Source: Clostridia bacterium (lineage in GTDB: Bacteria; Bacillota; Clostridia; Christensenellales; UBA1242). Taken from it: a stretch of 33,501 nucleotides of DNA. Positions 16,742-25,251 of this stretch are shown piece by piece (position 1 is the stretch's first letter; the number at the start of each line of letters is the position of its first letter). Under the pieces are notes generated by a model, which was given only the letters and a program-made list of their open reading frames with translations, did not search any database and was not told the origin of the DNA. The position numbers and the translations under genes are program-made. The stretch lies in NCBI GenBank assembly GCA_009929275.1, contig SAAW01000012.1:1-33501 (forward strand), written 5' to 3'.

Positions 16742-17671
16742 ATGGAAATACAAAGCATAATAAAAGTGAATAATCTCACAAAAGACTATGGAAACAATCG
16801 CGGTGTATTTGACATTTCTTTTGAAGTGAAAAAAGGAGAAGTTTTTGGGTTTTTGGGCCCAAATGGTGCAGGAAAAACAACTGCAATAAGGCATATTCTT
16901 GGTTTTATAAAGCCACAAAGCGGAAAGACAGAAGTTGCAGGAATGGACTCGTGGGAACAGCCCTGCGAAATTCAAAAACTTCTGGGATATGTTCCAGGAG
17001 AAATTGCTTTTCCAAACAATATGACAGGCTGGAAGTTTATCAAACAAATTGCTGATATGAGAAATATGAAAGACCTTTCACCTGCCGAAAAACTTTGCAA
17101 ATATTTTGAATTAGAGCCAAAAGCCGAACTTAAAAGAATGAGTAAGGGAATGAAACAAAAGATTGCACTTGTAATTGCTTTTATGCACGACCCTGAAATT
17201 TTAATCCTTGACGAACCAACAAGTGGACTTGACCCTCTTATGCAAACGAAATTTTGTGAACTTATTGAAATGGAGCGAAAAAAAGGCAAAACAATACTAA
17301 TGAGTAGCCATATGTTTGATGAAGTTGAAAAAACTTGTGACAGAGTTGCCATAATAAAACAAGGCAAAATAATATCAGAGATCAAAATAAAAGATATCGA
17401 GCACAAAACAGAAAAAGAGTTTGAAATTCGTTTTAAGACAAAAGAAGATGCCAAAAAATTTATGCAAGAAGATTTGCAATTTACCGAAAAAAACATAGCA
17501 AAAAACAGAGTAAAAGTAATGTTATTAGACGCAAAAATAAATGAATTTTTTAAACTTATCACAAACTATGAAGTTGAATATATAAGAGGAATTCCTTTTA
17601 CGCTTGAAAAATATTTTATGAAATTTTATAAAGAGGAGGAAAAAAGTGATGACAAAAAAACTTCTATCTAA
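16742..17671 (+). CDS. ABC transporter ATP-binding protein, 309 aa
   Basis: ATPase of an ABC-2-type exporter. Walker A is GPNGAGKTT (38-46). The signature is unusual, 'MSKGMKQK' instead of LSGGQ, as seen in many bacitracin-type and YxlF-like ATPases. Walker B is 'LILDEPTSGLD' followed by the 'SSHMFDEVEKTCDRVAII' H-loop segment. The C-terminal 90 residues form the usual accessory domain. The start has GGAGG. The gene overlaps the following permease by more than 20 bases, so the last codons ('KSDDKKTSI') are read in two frames. It probably belongs to the same long operon as the two genes before it. Confidence 0.93.
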   Translation: MEIQSIIKVNNLTKDYGNNRGVFDISFEVKKGEVFGFLGPNGAGKTTAIRHILGFIKPQSGKTEVAGMDSWEQPCEIQKLLGYVPGEIAFPNNMTGWKFIKQIADMRNMKDLSPAEKLCKYFELEPKAELKRMSKGMKQKIALVIAFMHDPEILILDEPTSGLDPLMQTKFCELIEMERKKGKTILMSSHMFDEVEKTCDRVAIIKQGKIISEIKIKDIEHKTEKEFEIRFKTKEDAKKFMQEDLQFTEKNIAKNRVKVMLLDAKINEFFKLITNYEVEYIRGIPFTLEKYFMKFYKEEEKSDDKKTSI

Positions 17672-18419
17672 ACAAATTTTTAAGCAAAGCATAAAAGGGA
17701 ATTATGTTCTTTGGCTTAGTTTAACTGGTGTTTTAACTTTTTTTATCACGGTTATGACTCTTATGGGCTCAAGAATGTTGGAAAATCAATCGCAAGGGGG
17801 ATTTGGCGGTGGCAGAACATCATCTCTTTTGACTTTGTATGCAAATGGTATTTTTGGAATGTTAGGCATTATGATTTTGATTGTTTTTGCGATTGTTGTT
17901 GGGAACAAACTTATTGCAAGTGAAGTGGACAAAGGCACAATGAGTTATACTTTAAACACTCCCATAACAAGAACTCAAATTGTGTTTTCAAAAATGTTAT
18001 TCTATGTTCTTTCAATTTTTCTTCTAGGGGCTACCGTTGGATTATTTGGGACAATTTCAATCGCAATAGCAGGAGCCGAAGTCGCACTTGGCACATTCTG
18101 GCTTTTAATCCTCGGTTTTGTGCTTTATGGCTTTGCAATTGGCGGGATTTGTTTTTTTGCTAGTTGCTTTTTTAATAAAAGCGGGAATTCCATCGCTCTG
18201 GGAGCAGGGCTTTCCATTGCTTTTTTCATTTTAAATTCTCTTTCAGCAATTAACGACCTTGAATGGCTGAAATATTTTACACTCAACACGTTGTATGATA
18301 CAAGTGCAATCATTTCAGGAAGTGGCTATGTAATTCAAATGATTGCTTTATTTGTGATAGGTGCAATATTGTATATTTTAGGTTGTAACAAATTTATTAA
18401 AAAAGACTTGCCACTTTAA
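17649..18419 (+). CDS. ABC-2 type transporter permease, 256 aa
   Basis: Membrane partner of the ATPase at 16742. There are six predicted membrane helices: about 18-42, 72-95, 115-140, 145-168, 176-200 and 230-250. A Gly-rich external loop ('SQGGFGGGRTSSL') follows the first helix, and 'DKGTMSYTLNTPITRTQI' is the cytosolic loop typical of ABC-2 permeases of the YxlG/NatB kind ('EVDKGT'). The start is ATG at 17649 or GTG one codon earlier; both are compatible with GAGGAGG at 17633-17639. It overlaps the end of the ATPase gene. The substrate is unknown. The nearly 200-base gap afterwards carries a new promoter. Confidence 0.88.
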   Translation: MTKKLLSKQIFKQSIKGNYVLWLSLTGVLTFFITVMTLMGSRMLENQSQGGFGGGRTSSLLTLYANGIFGMLGIMILIVFAIVVGNKLIASEVDKGTMSYTLNTPITRTQIVFSKMLFYVLSIFLLGATVGLFGTISIAIAGAEVALGTFWLLILGFVLYGFAIGGICFFASCFFNKSGNSIALGAGLSIAFFILNSLSAINDLEWLKYFTLNTLYDTSAIISGSGYVIQMIALFVIGAILYILGCNKFIKKDLPL

Positions 18420-18502
18420 ATGAATATAATCAAACTACAAGTTAAACAATAATAATTTATTTTAAATTGCCTTAGACTGTGTAATAGAAATTTTTATTTA
18501 TC

Positions 18503-18531
18503 TTGAAATTTATGCAAAATGAAAGTATAAT
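18503..18531 (+). promoter_or_regulatory. Promoter of the half-size exporter
   Basis: TTGAAA (18503-18508) and a perfect TATAAT (18526-18531) have a 17-base spacer, about 80 bases ahead of the gene. This separates the gene's expression from the upstream exporters. Confidence 0.7.
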
Positions 18532-18612
18532 TAAAAAATTGAATTAATGTTTTTGTTTTCTAATTAAAAATTTATTAAAATTTTTGAAAAATTCAAAAAA
18601 ATAAGGAGATTT

Positions 18613-20481
18613 ATGAAATCACAAAAGAGAACTCTTCGTTTACAAACAAAACTTGAAAAAAGAAGACAGAAAGATTTTGAAAGATATGGTTTAAAGCGTG
18701 AAGATGTTGAAAAAGAGTCTCTTACAAAAAAGCAAAAGAACAAAAAAGGCTGGAAAGCACTTTCTCGTTGTTTAGTCTATTTCAAAAGTCATCGATTTGG
18801 GATTGGTTTTATCATATTTCTTTCAATAATATTTTCAACAATTTCTTTGTTTGACGCAATGTTTGTCGAAAGAATGATAACATACATTGGAATTTTGGAC
18901 ATAAATAATTCCATAAAATATGCGATTATAATTGCGGTTTTGTCCATTATGACGCCCATTATAATTTGGGGTTGGGCAATAATTATGACCAAAATATTTC
19001 AAAGAGTTATTAATAAATTGAGGGTAGATTTGATTGACTGCATATCCCGCACGAAGACTTCAAAATTTGATGAGGTGAATTCAGGGGCAATTATCAGCCG
19101 AGTTAATACAGACACTTCTGCAGTCACCGACGCTGTGAATTTAACACTAAGTTATTTGATAAATATTTTAAGTGCCATTGCATTCACTATTTACATTTGT
19201 TTCATAAATATTTGGCTTGGGCTTCTTTTAATTATTTCAGTTATTGTTTTCTCCATTTTTGAAAATGGATATCAAAAACACAACTATATAATGAGAAAAA
19301 AACAAAAGATTGTTTCAGATTGCAGAGTTGGATTAGTCTCAGAGATTGCTCGCGGAATAAGAGATATTAAAAGTCTGAATATTCGTTCTAATGTCCAAAG
19401 AAAATTTAATGAGAATTCGATGCATATGGAAAATGTTACAGTGGACAGAGATGTGGGGAATAATGCGTGGAGAATTTGGAGGAGATTTGCCCAAGTGTTT
19501 TTTGACTTGGGGATAGTGCTTTTAGGCATCTATCTTCTCGCAGAGGGGCAAATCACCGTGGGGGCTCTCGTTGTCACAATTTTCTATAAAGGTCAGTCTA
19601 TGCATTTGATTCAATATCTTGCAGATGTCCGTGAAGCATTTGGGAACGCAAAAGTCAGTGCGGAGAGAATTTGTGAGATACTTGATGATAAGGATTATGA
19701 AAAAGAAAGTTTTGGAACAAAAAAGATTTCAGAACCAATTGGAACGATTGAATTTAAAAATGTGGATTTCAAATATAAAAATGGCGCCACAGTTTTTGAA
19801 GATTTTGACTTAAAAATAGAGCCAAATCAAAGTGTTGCTTTTGTTGGGAAAAGCGGACAAGGAAAAAGCACGCTGCTCAGTTTAATCCCGAGACTTTATG
19901 ATGTGACAGGCGGGAAAATTTTGATTGACGGCGTTGACATTAAGGATTTATCAGAAGACGGCTTGCGGGAACTCGTCACTGTTGTGCCACAAAATCCATA
20001 CATTTTCAACACTTCAATTCGTGAAAATTTAAAGTTTGTGCAAGAGGATTTGACTGAAGAAGAAATGATTGAAGTGTGCAAAAAAGCACAAATTCACGAC
20101 TTTATTATGACAAAAGAAAAGGGTTATGATAGTGTTATTGGTGAAAATGGCTTAATTTTGAGTGGAGGACAACGCCAGCGACTTGCCATTGCACGGGGAC
20201 TTCTTAAAAAGAGCAAAATCATATTATTTGACGAGGCGACAAGTTCTCTTGACAATGAAAATCAAAAGAAAATCCAAGACATTATTCTTGAACTTAGCAA
20301 AACTCACACCATTCTTGTCGTTGCCCACAGATTAAGCACGGTTGTTAATTGTGACGAGATTATTATGATTGACGGCGGAAAAATTGTTTCAAAAGGTAAG
20401 CATAAAGAACTTATGAAAAATTGCACAGAATATAAAGAATTGTATAAAATTGAGCAAGACGCTTTAAAAATTGAAGAATAA
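18613..20481 (+). CDS. Half-size ABC exporter with basic N-terminal extension, 622 aa
   Basis: A transmembrane domain (six helices, about 55-330) is fused to an ATPase domain. All motifs are canonical: Walker A 'GKSGQGKST' (around 411), LSGGQRQRLAIARG (around 515), Walker B 'ILFDEATSSLD' and the H-loop 'VVAHRLSTV'. It should therefore work as a homodimer, unlike the pair at 13146-16689. The first 50 residues are a strongly basic, probably helical extension ('KLEKRRQKDFERYGLKRED') not usual in the family. The gene has its own promoter and terminator. The substrate is unknown; peptide or lipid export is typical. Confidence 0.92.
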   Translation: MKSQKRTLRLQTKLEKRRQKDFERYGLKREDVEKESLTKKQKNKKGWKALSRCLVYFKSHRFGIGFIIFLSIIFSTISLFDAMFVERMITYIGILDINNSIKYAIIIAVLSIMTPIIIWGWAIIMTKIFQRVINKLRVDLIDCISRTKTSKFDEVNSGAIISRVNTDTSAVTDAVNLTLSYLINILSAIAFTIYICFINIWLGLLLIISVIVFSIFENGYQKHNYIMRKKQKIVSDCRVGLVSEIARGIRDIKSLNIRSNVQRKFNENSMHMENVTVDRDVGNNAWRIWRRFAQVFFDLGIVLLGIYLLAEGQITVGALVVTIFYKGQSMHLIQYLADVREAFGNAKVSAERICEILDDKDYEKESFGTKKISEPIGTIEFKNVDFKYKNGATVFEDFDLKIEPNQSVAFVGKSGQGKSTLLSLIPRLYDVTGGKILIDGVDIKDLSEDGLRELVTVVPQNPYIFNTSIRENLKFVQEDLTEEEMIEVCKKAQIHDFIMTKEKGYDSVIGENGLILSGGQRQRLAIARGLLKKSKIILFDEATSSLDNENQKKIQDIILELSKTHTILVVAHRLSTVVNCDEIIMIDGGKIVSKGKHKELMKNCTEYKELYKIEQDALKIEE

Positions 20482-20517
20482 AGTTTTAAAGAGAAAAAAC
20501 TTAGATTCAAAATAATA

Positions 20518-20553
20518 AAAAAAGTAAAATTCCAGTGGAACTTTACTTTTTTT
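20518..20553 (+). terminator. Intrinsic terminator
   Basis: A 13-bp stem with one A-C mismatch (20521-20533 with 20537-20549, loop AGT) is flanked by A and T runs. It follows the exporter and faces the convergent gene ending at 20602, so it could act for both. Confidence 0.8.
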
Positions 20554-20601
20554 TATAAATTTTTTTTAAGAACGTTAATATTTTTTTTGTTTTATTTGAA
20601 A

Positions 20602-21642
20602 TTAATCTATTTCTTCCTGTGCTTGTTGCCAATCTCTAATTCTGTTTTTAACATTGTTAGAATTATTCTTGGCATTTTGACTATTCTGTCTGTTGTTTTC
20701 TACCTTTTGTTCATATTGAGATCTTATTTGCTCCAATAATTCCTGAGAGTCTTCCTTTGCTTGCTCAATTAAAGAAGATTTTACTTGTTTATATTCTTCG
20801 AAAATTAATCTAAAACTTTGGTTAAAATTTATTTTTGCTTGTGCAAAAAGTGCTTCAAATTGAGCACGTTGCTGTTCAGTTAATGTGTCGTCATTAAGGC
20901 TTATTTGAATTTGTTGAATTACTTCAAGCGCAGTGAACATATTTGCATATTCTTCATTTGTTTTTAAGCCTTCCAAGTCAAGTTTTAGTTGTGCACGAAT
21001 TGCTTGCGTTGTGCGTTGCATATTTTCGTGAGAAACTTTAACTAATTTGACAACTTCATTTATTGGCATTTCAACTAAATCTTCAAAGGTAAGTTCTGGA
21101 TTATAGTATAATGCAGACATAATCAACTTGATGTGCCCAACGGAAATGCCAAATTCTTGTGCTTGTTCAGCATATTCTGCTAAAGTATCTATAGAAACAA
21201 AACCAAAAATTCCATTATTCTGAAAACAATTGTTAAGTTTCAATTTAATTTTGTTCACAATGTCTTCTTGGACATCTTCAATTTGATTAATAACTGTGAT
21301 TTTAACTTCGTTTGGATCTGCTGATTCCTCGTCATTTTCATAAGAAACATATCCTGCATTAATGCAAAGTTGCGTGAACTTTTCGCATGCACTCTCAACG
21401 GTCATTCCAGAAAAATCAAAACTTTGGACAATCTCATCTCCCTCTGCGTCTGTTGCGACGGTTGAAATAACAATTCCGTCTTCATTGGCTGTAAATTCCA
21501 CAGCAGGATTGATTGAAATTGAAACATATGTTTGAGCATTTGTTGATATAATATCGTTACTTTTGAAAATAAAATATATGCCAACTCCCAGACCTGCAAC
21601 TAAGATAACACCCAAAATTATGAATAGAATAATTTTTTTCAT
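20602..21642 (-). CDS. RsgI-like membrane-anchored protein without an anti-sigma domain, 346 aa
   Basis: One membrane helix (residues 5-27) anchors an external part. Residues about 38-75 ('YVSISINPAVEFTANEDGIV', then 'STVATDAEGDEIV') match the RsgI middle domain of SigI anti-sigma factors (typical AYVSLDINPSIE). The region up to about 135 continues the fold. The rest is helical and Gln/Asn/Glu-rich, ending in a low-complexity tail ('NNRQNSQNAKNNSNN'). The N-terminal cytosolic anti-sigma segment of genuine RsgI is missing, and no sigma factor gene is adjacent, so this is a stand-alone surface protein, perhaps an envelope-stress sensor or scaffold. The start is ATG with AAAGGAG 8 bases upstream. 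Confidence 0.8.
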   Translation of the reverse strand: MKKIILFIILGVILVAGLGVGIYFIFKSNDIISTNAQTYVSISINPAVEFTANEDGIVISTVATDAEGDEIVQSFDFSGMTVESACEKFTQLCINAGYVSYENDEESADPNEVKITVINQIEDVQEDIVNKIKLKLNNCFQNNGIFGFVSIDTLAEYAEQAQEFGISVGHIKLIMSALYYNPELTFEDLVEMPINEVVKLVKVSHENMQRTTQAIRAQLKLDLEGLKTNEEYANMFTALEVIQQIQISLNDDTLTEQQRAQFEALFAQAKINFNQSFRLIFEEYKQVKSSLIEQAKEDSQELLEQIRSQYEQKVENNRQNSQNAKNNSNNVKNRIRDWQQAQEEID

Positions 21643-21819
21643 AAAAACATCTCCTTTTTAATTTTTATATATTTATTATAAACCATAGTTGTTTTTTCTA
21701 AAAATTAATTACGATAATATTTATTATTATCTGTGTAAACTTTTTTTTTAAACTATATTAAAATTATTAATTTAATTATTTATAATAATAAATAAAAAAA
21801 ATAAATTTGAAAATAATAA

Positions 21820-21875
21820 TTGACATATGTCATAAACTATTGTAATATGATTTTGACATATGCCATAAATATAAT
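21820..21875 (+). promoter_or_regulatory. Promoter and double palindromic operator of the DUF5320-DUF134 operon
   Basis: TTGACA (21820-21825) and TAATAT (21843-21848) have a 17-base spacer. The palindrome TGACATATGTCA (21821-21832) overlaps the -35. A near-copy TGACATATGCCA (21854-21865) lies exactly 33 bases downstream, three helical turns, and both continue with TAAA. This is a textbook arrangement for repression, and the downstream HTH protein is the obvious candidate regulator. A second TATAAT is at 21870-21875. Confidence 0.75.
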
Positions 21876-21894
21876 AAAAAAGGAGGGAAAAATT

Positions 21895-22089
21895 ATGCCA
21901 AGAAGAGATGGAACAGGACCTGCGGGAAAAGGGCCAAGAACGGGAAGAAGATTTGGAGATTGTGATGATGATTTAGTCAACTTCAGCCAAGCCGATAAAA
22001 ATTCTTCAAATAAAGAAAGTTTATTTGAGCAAAAGAAAACTCTTGAAAGAAATTTGCAAAGCATTAATGATAAACTAAAGAAAATTTAG
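21895..22089 (+). CDS. DUF5320-type small protein, 64 aa
   Basis: The N-terminus '[18 protein letters not shown]' is the signature of the DUF5320 family, small proteins common in anaerobes and usually encoded next to DUF134 regulators and NifB/NafY-type iron-molybdenum cofactor proteins. The rest holds a Ser/Asn-rich linker and a C-terminal coiled-coil helix ('[20 protein letters not shown]'). The ATG at 21895 has a very strong site (AAAGGAGGG); an earlier in-frame ATG lies inside the operator and is rejected. The gene is followed after 16 bases by the DUF134 gene. The function is unknown; a metal- or cofactor-related role is inferred from family context. Confidence 0.88.
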   Translation: MPRRDGTGPAGKGPRTGRRFGDCDDDLVNFSQADKNSSNKESLFEQKKTLERNLQSINDKLKKI

Positions 22090-22105
22090 TAATAAGGAGA
22101 AAATT

Positions 22106-22462
22106 ATGCCAAGACCAATGAAGTGGAGAAATGTTTGCTCACTCCCTAAAAACAATCAATTTGGTCCACTTTCAAAAGAAACAGACGAAAAATGTTTAAT
22201 CGTTATGACTGTTGAAGAATATGAGTCCATTCGTCTTATTGACCTAATGGATTTCAAGCAAGAAGATTGTGCAGAGCAAATGAATATTGCAAGGACGTCA
22301 GTTCAAAGCATATATAGTTCAGCCCGCAAAAAACTTGCAGATGCACTTGTTAATGGGAAAAGATTGACCATTGAGGGTGGAAGATACATTCTTTGCAATA
22401 GAGGAAATAATTTTAGAAACAAAGAAATGTGCCATAAGTGTAGGCGTGAAGAAAATGTTTAA
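22106..22462 (+). CDS. DUF134 family HTH DNA-binding protein, 118 aa
   Basis: Matches the DUF134 family (UPF0251): start '[14 protein letters not shown]', then '[27 protein letters not shown]', with a sigma-70 region 4-like helix-turn-helix at about 50-78 ('[20 protein letters not shown]') and a C-terminal CxxC (C109, C112). Family members accompany DUF5320 and FeMo-cofactor-binding proteins in anaerobes. It is the likely ligand of the double palindrome upstream of the operon, giving autoregulation (inference). The FeMo-cofactor partner gene is missing here, because a terminator follows immediately. Confidence 0.92.
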   Translation: MPRPMKWRNVCSLPKNNQFGPLSKETDEKCLIVMTVEEYESIRLIDLMDFKQEDCAEQMNIARTSVQSIYSSARKKLADALVNGKRLTIEGGRYILCNRGNNFRNKEMCHKCRREENV

Positions 22463-22477
22463 AAAAATTATTTGCAA

Positions 22478-22509
22478 AAAAAATCACCAGAGAAAACTGG
22501 TGATTTTTT
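22478..22509 (+). terminator. Intrinsic terminator
   Basis: A perfect 13-bp stem (22478-22490 with 22497-22509) includes the GC-rich core TCACCAG/CTGGTGA and ends in a T run. It closes the DUF5320-DUF134 operon. Confidence 0.9.
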
Positions 22510-22613
22510 GTTGTATAATAAAATATTTTTAAATGAAAATTGTGTTTTTTGAAAAGGATAATGTTATAAATTAGACTTATGAATTTGTTCTTCATCGTTT
22601 AACTAACATATTT

Positions 22614-24296
22614 TTATTTTGCTTTATAACTATCTTTTAAAGATATTGTGTAATTGAAAATATAATTATTATCAGTGGAATCTTTATCTAAAGTGAAATA
22701 ACCTTTACGCATAAACTGATATTTATCATATGGTTTTGCACTCAGCAAAAATTTTTCTGCTTTTGCGGTTGTTTGAACCATTGAATTTGGATCTATAATT
22801 TCTTCTAGTGATACGCCTTCAGAAAGAGATTTTCCCGGACACTTAAATTCAACTTTTGTCAGATTTTTAAATTCTCTAATTGAACAATCAAAACAGTTAT
22901 CTTTTGAAACAAAATGAATTGTTCCTTTCACTTTTAAGCCACTTTCATCTTGTCCGCTTTTTGTATCCTTAAAATATTCACATTTTAGATAGTCAATTTC
23001 GCCATTATTTTTGTATACAACCTCATTGCATTTTATTATATAAGCATTCTTTAATCTCACCAATCCATTTTGAACAATTCTGTTATATTTTGGTGGTGGG
23101 TTTAAAGAAAAATCTTCTCTTTCAATATAGATTTCCTTGCCAAATTTTGCGGTGTGAAAATGAGGATTTTCATCATTTGGATTATTGTTAATTTCAATTA
23201 TTTCAGAGTCGTCTTTTTCATAGTTTGTTATAACAACTTTCAGTGGGTCTAAAACAACCATCGCGCGAGTTGCAACTTTGTTTAAATCTTCTCTAATATG
23301 ATATTCTAATGCGCTGAATGGAATGGTGCTTTCGCTTGCAACCACTCCGCAACTGCGAATAAAGTTTTTTATACCTTCAGCAGTGTAACCTCTTCGTTTC
23401 ATTCCCACAATAGTCATAAATCTTGGGTCGTCCCAGCCCATAACTTTGCCAGAATTTACGAGCGCTTTAAGATGTCTTTTTCCAAGTAAAACATTTTCAA
23501 GGTTGAGTGTCGAAAATTCTCTTTGTTTTGGCCCAAAAGGTTTGTTCCAACCGTGCTCAATGAACCATTCATAAAGTTCTCTATGAACCCTAAAAGTAAT
23601 GTCACATAAACTATAAGTCACTCCCTCAAGAGCATCTTCCATTGGGTGAGCAAAATCATAGATTGGATAAATACACCATTTGTCGCCAGTTTTGTAATGA
23701 TGTTCTCTCGAAATTTTATACATTATAGGGTCTCTCATTAATATGTTTGGATGAGACATATCAATTTTTGCCCGTAAAGTTAATGAACCGTCAGGGTATT
23801 TTCCCTCTTTCATTTCTCTAAATAACTTTAGACTTTCTTCAATTGGTCTATCTCGATATGGGCTGTTTGTCCCTGTTGAAGTTAATGTTCCTTTCAAAGA
23901 TTGTTGTTCTTCTTGTGAAAGTTCATCAACATAAGCAACCCCATTTCTTATCATTTCTTCAGCAATTTTGTAAATTTTTTCAAAATATGCTTCACTTGCA
24001 AAAATCATTGCTTTTGGTGTATATCCCAGCCACTCCAAATCGCTTAAGTAACTGTCTGCAAATTCTCCTTGTTCACGGCTAGGATTTGTGTCGTCCATTC
24101 TAAGATATGTGTATCCGCCAAATTTTATTGCAGTTTCAAAATCAATCATCCATGCTTTAACATGACCAATGTGCCAATAGCCACTTGGTTCAGGCGGGCA
24201 TCTTGTTATGACCTCCTTGCTTCTTCCAGCCTTCAAATCTTCTAATATCTCTTCTTCAATAAAATTAGATGGGATTATATTTTCAAGATTAATCAC
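22614..24296 (-). CDS. glnS: Glutaminyl-tRNA synthetase, 560 aa
   Basis: Charges tRNA-Gln with glutamine. It is a class I synthetase with HIGH at residues 42-45 ('PSGYWHIGHVKAW'), the GlnRS-specific 'RMDDTNPSREQ' and 'YPIYDFAHPMEDALEGVTYSLC', and a KMSKS-equivalent 'LLGKR' (270-274) followed by 'GWDDPRFMTI'. The C-terminal beta-barrel anticodon-binding part spans about 340-555. Length is normal. The start is GTG with AGGAG 7 bases upstream. It lies 44 bases after the NUDIX gene in the same direction, so the two are probably one operon. A direct GlnRS in this lineage makes a GatCAB route for Gln-tRNA unnecessary. Confidence 0.96.
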   Translation of the reverse strand: MINLENIIPSNFIEEEILEDLKAGRSKEVITRCPPEPSGYWHIGHVKAWMIDFETAIKFGGYTYLRMDDTNPSREQGEFADSYLSDLEWLGYTPKAMIFASEAYFEKIYKIAEEMIRNGVAYVDELSQEEQQSLKGTLTSTGTNSPYRDRPIEESLKLFREMKEGKYPDGSLTLRAKIDMSHPNILMRDPIMYKISREHHYKTGDKWCIYPIYDFAHPMEDALEGVTYSLCDITFRVHRELYEWFIEHGWNKPFGPKQREFSTLNLENVLLGKRHLKALVNSGKVMGWDDPRFMTIVGMKRRGYTAEGIKNFIRSCGVVASESTIPFSALEYHIREDLNKVATRAMVVLDPLKVVITNYEKDDSEIIEINNNPNDENPHFHTAKFGKEIYIEREDFSLNPPPKYNRIVQNGLVRLKNAYIIKCNEVVYKNNGEIDYLKCEYFKDTKSGQDESGLKVKGTIHFVSKDNCFDCSIREFKNLTKVEFKCPGKSLSEGVSLEEIIDPNSMVQTTAKAEKFLLSAKPYDKYQFMRKGYFTLDKDSTDNNYIFNYTISLKDSYKAK

Positions 24297-24340
24297 TTTT
24301 CGCTCCTAATTATTTTGTTAATTATAAATATAATTTTTAT

Positions 24341-24838
24341 TTATACAATTTGATTTTTATCAATAAAGTCTTTTAGTCCAAACTCTTTTGTAGCAACCAT
24401 AACAGCCTTTTCAATTATTTTCTTTCCAATATCTCCCCAGTTAAGAAATTGAATCGCTTTTTTTGGGTGGGTGAGCAATCTTTCATAAGTTTCCCCTGTG
24501 TCTGGATCTGGTTGAGATTTGCCGATTTTGTCAATCATTGCAACCATACGAACTTGAGCATAAGGAGGTTTACCATTTTGCTCATCAACTTCTTGATAGC
24601 CAAGCAGGATAGGTTCTCCAATTGTTACATTAACTTCTTCAATTAATTCTCTTCGTAAAGTAGCCTCAATTCCTTTATCAAAAGTTTCTGGAGATCCGCC
24701 GGCTAAAGAGTATATAACTTCGTCATTCTCCTTTTCACCCTTTAAAAGAACCCTACCATTCTCGGTAAAAATCACTCCATAAACTTGTTTTATTTTTAAT
24801 CTCTTTGGAACTTTACCGATATGCCATTTTAAAAACAT
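24341..24838 (-). CDS. NUDIX hydrolase, 165 aa
   Basis: Hydrolyses a nucleoside diphosphate linked to another group; the substrate is unknown. The NUDIX box is present: 'GGSPETFDKGIEATLRRELI' continuing into EEVNV (about residues 47-71), with the REL-x-EE metal-binding core intact. 'VYGVIFTENGRVLL' precedes it as the usual first strand. The C-terminal 30 residues form a helix ('GKKIIEKAVMVATKEFGL'). The start is ATG with AAGGAT upstream. It is the first gene of the unit with glnS. Confidence 0.9.
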   Translation of the reverse strand: MFLKWHIGKVPKRLKIKQVYGVIFTENGRVLLKGEKENDEVIYSLAGGSPETFDKGIEATLRRELIEEVNVTIGEPILLGYQEVDEQNGKPPYAQVRMVAMIDKIGKSQPDPDTGETYERLLTHPKKAIQFLNWGDIGKKIIEKAVMVATKEFGLKDFIDKNQIV

Positions 24839-25130
24839 AACTTTATATCCTTAAAATAATTTATTTTAATTGCTGTAGAGTTTTATGATGATTTTTCACT
24901 ATATGCTTTGCAAACAATTAATTCACTTTATTTGCTAAAATTATATCATCAAAATCCACATATCTACAAGTGTTTTAAAACATAAATTTTATATATTAAA
25001 CTAAAATATAATAAAAAAAAGGTTCAATTTTCTATAATTATGATTGCTTTTATTGCGAAAAAGGGAATGAATTATTAAAGATTTAGAGTTTTTAATTATA
25101 TAAAATTCAAATTATTTTAACATATAGTAA
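24839..25130. other. Intergenic, no feature seen
   Basis: AT-rich spacer between the divergent NUDIX and lysK genes. I see no ORF with a plausible start site, no RNA gene and no strong repeat in it; the lysK promoter begins right after. Confidence 0.6.
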
Positions 25131-25159
25131 TTGACTTATTATTGTTAAAAATATAAAAT
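25131..25159 (+). promoter_or_regulatory. Promoter of lysK
   Basis: TTGACT (25131-25136) and TAAAAT (25154-25159) have a 17-base spacer. The predicted start of RNA near 25166 leaves a leader of about 120 bases. Confidence 0.6.
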
Positions 25160-25181
25160 GAATTTTAATAAAATATAATGT

Positions 25182-25251
25182 TTCGCTAGCCGAGTTGGCT
25201 TTGCGAGTGAATTTTAGTCACATTGTCGCAAGTTTGGATTTTGGGCGAATC
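25182..25251 (+). promoter_or_regulatory. Structured leader of lysK
   Basis: An island of higher GC in the leader can fold. An outer TTCGC/GCGAA pairs 25182-25186 with 25245-25249. AGCC/GGCT (25188-25191 with 25197-25200) follows. TTGCGA/TCGCAA (25201-25206 with 25226-25231) encloses GTGA/TCAC (25207-25210 with 25218-25221). No T-box AGGGTGGNACCGCG sequence and no terminator T run is present, so it is not a T-box. It shares the words CGAGT, TTGCGA and TCGCAAGTTT, in that order, with the cloverleaf at 2328-2409. Function unknown. Confidence 0.5.

Noticed and set aside
16972-17562. 196-aa minus-strand ORF
   Set aside because: It is the shadow of the ABC ATPase gene on the plus strand, whose motifs are unmistakable.
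21820-21894. Earlier ATG as start of the DUF5320 protein
   Set aside because: It lies within the promoter/operator, and the family starts at MPRRDG with a very strong site before 21895.
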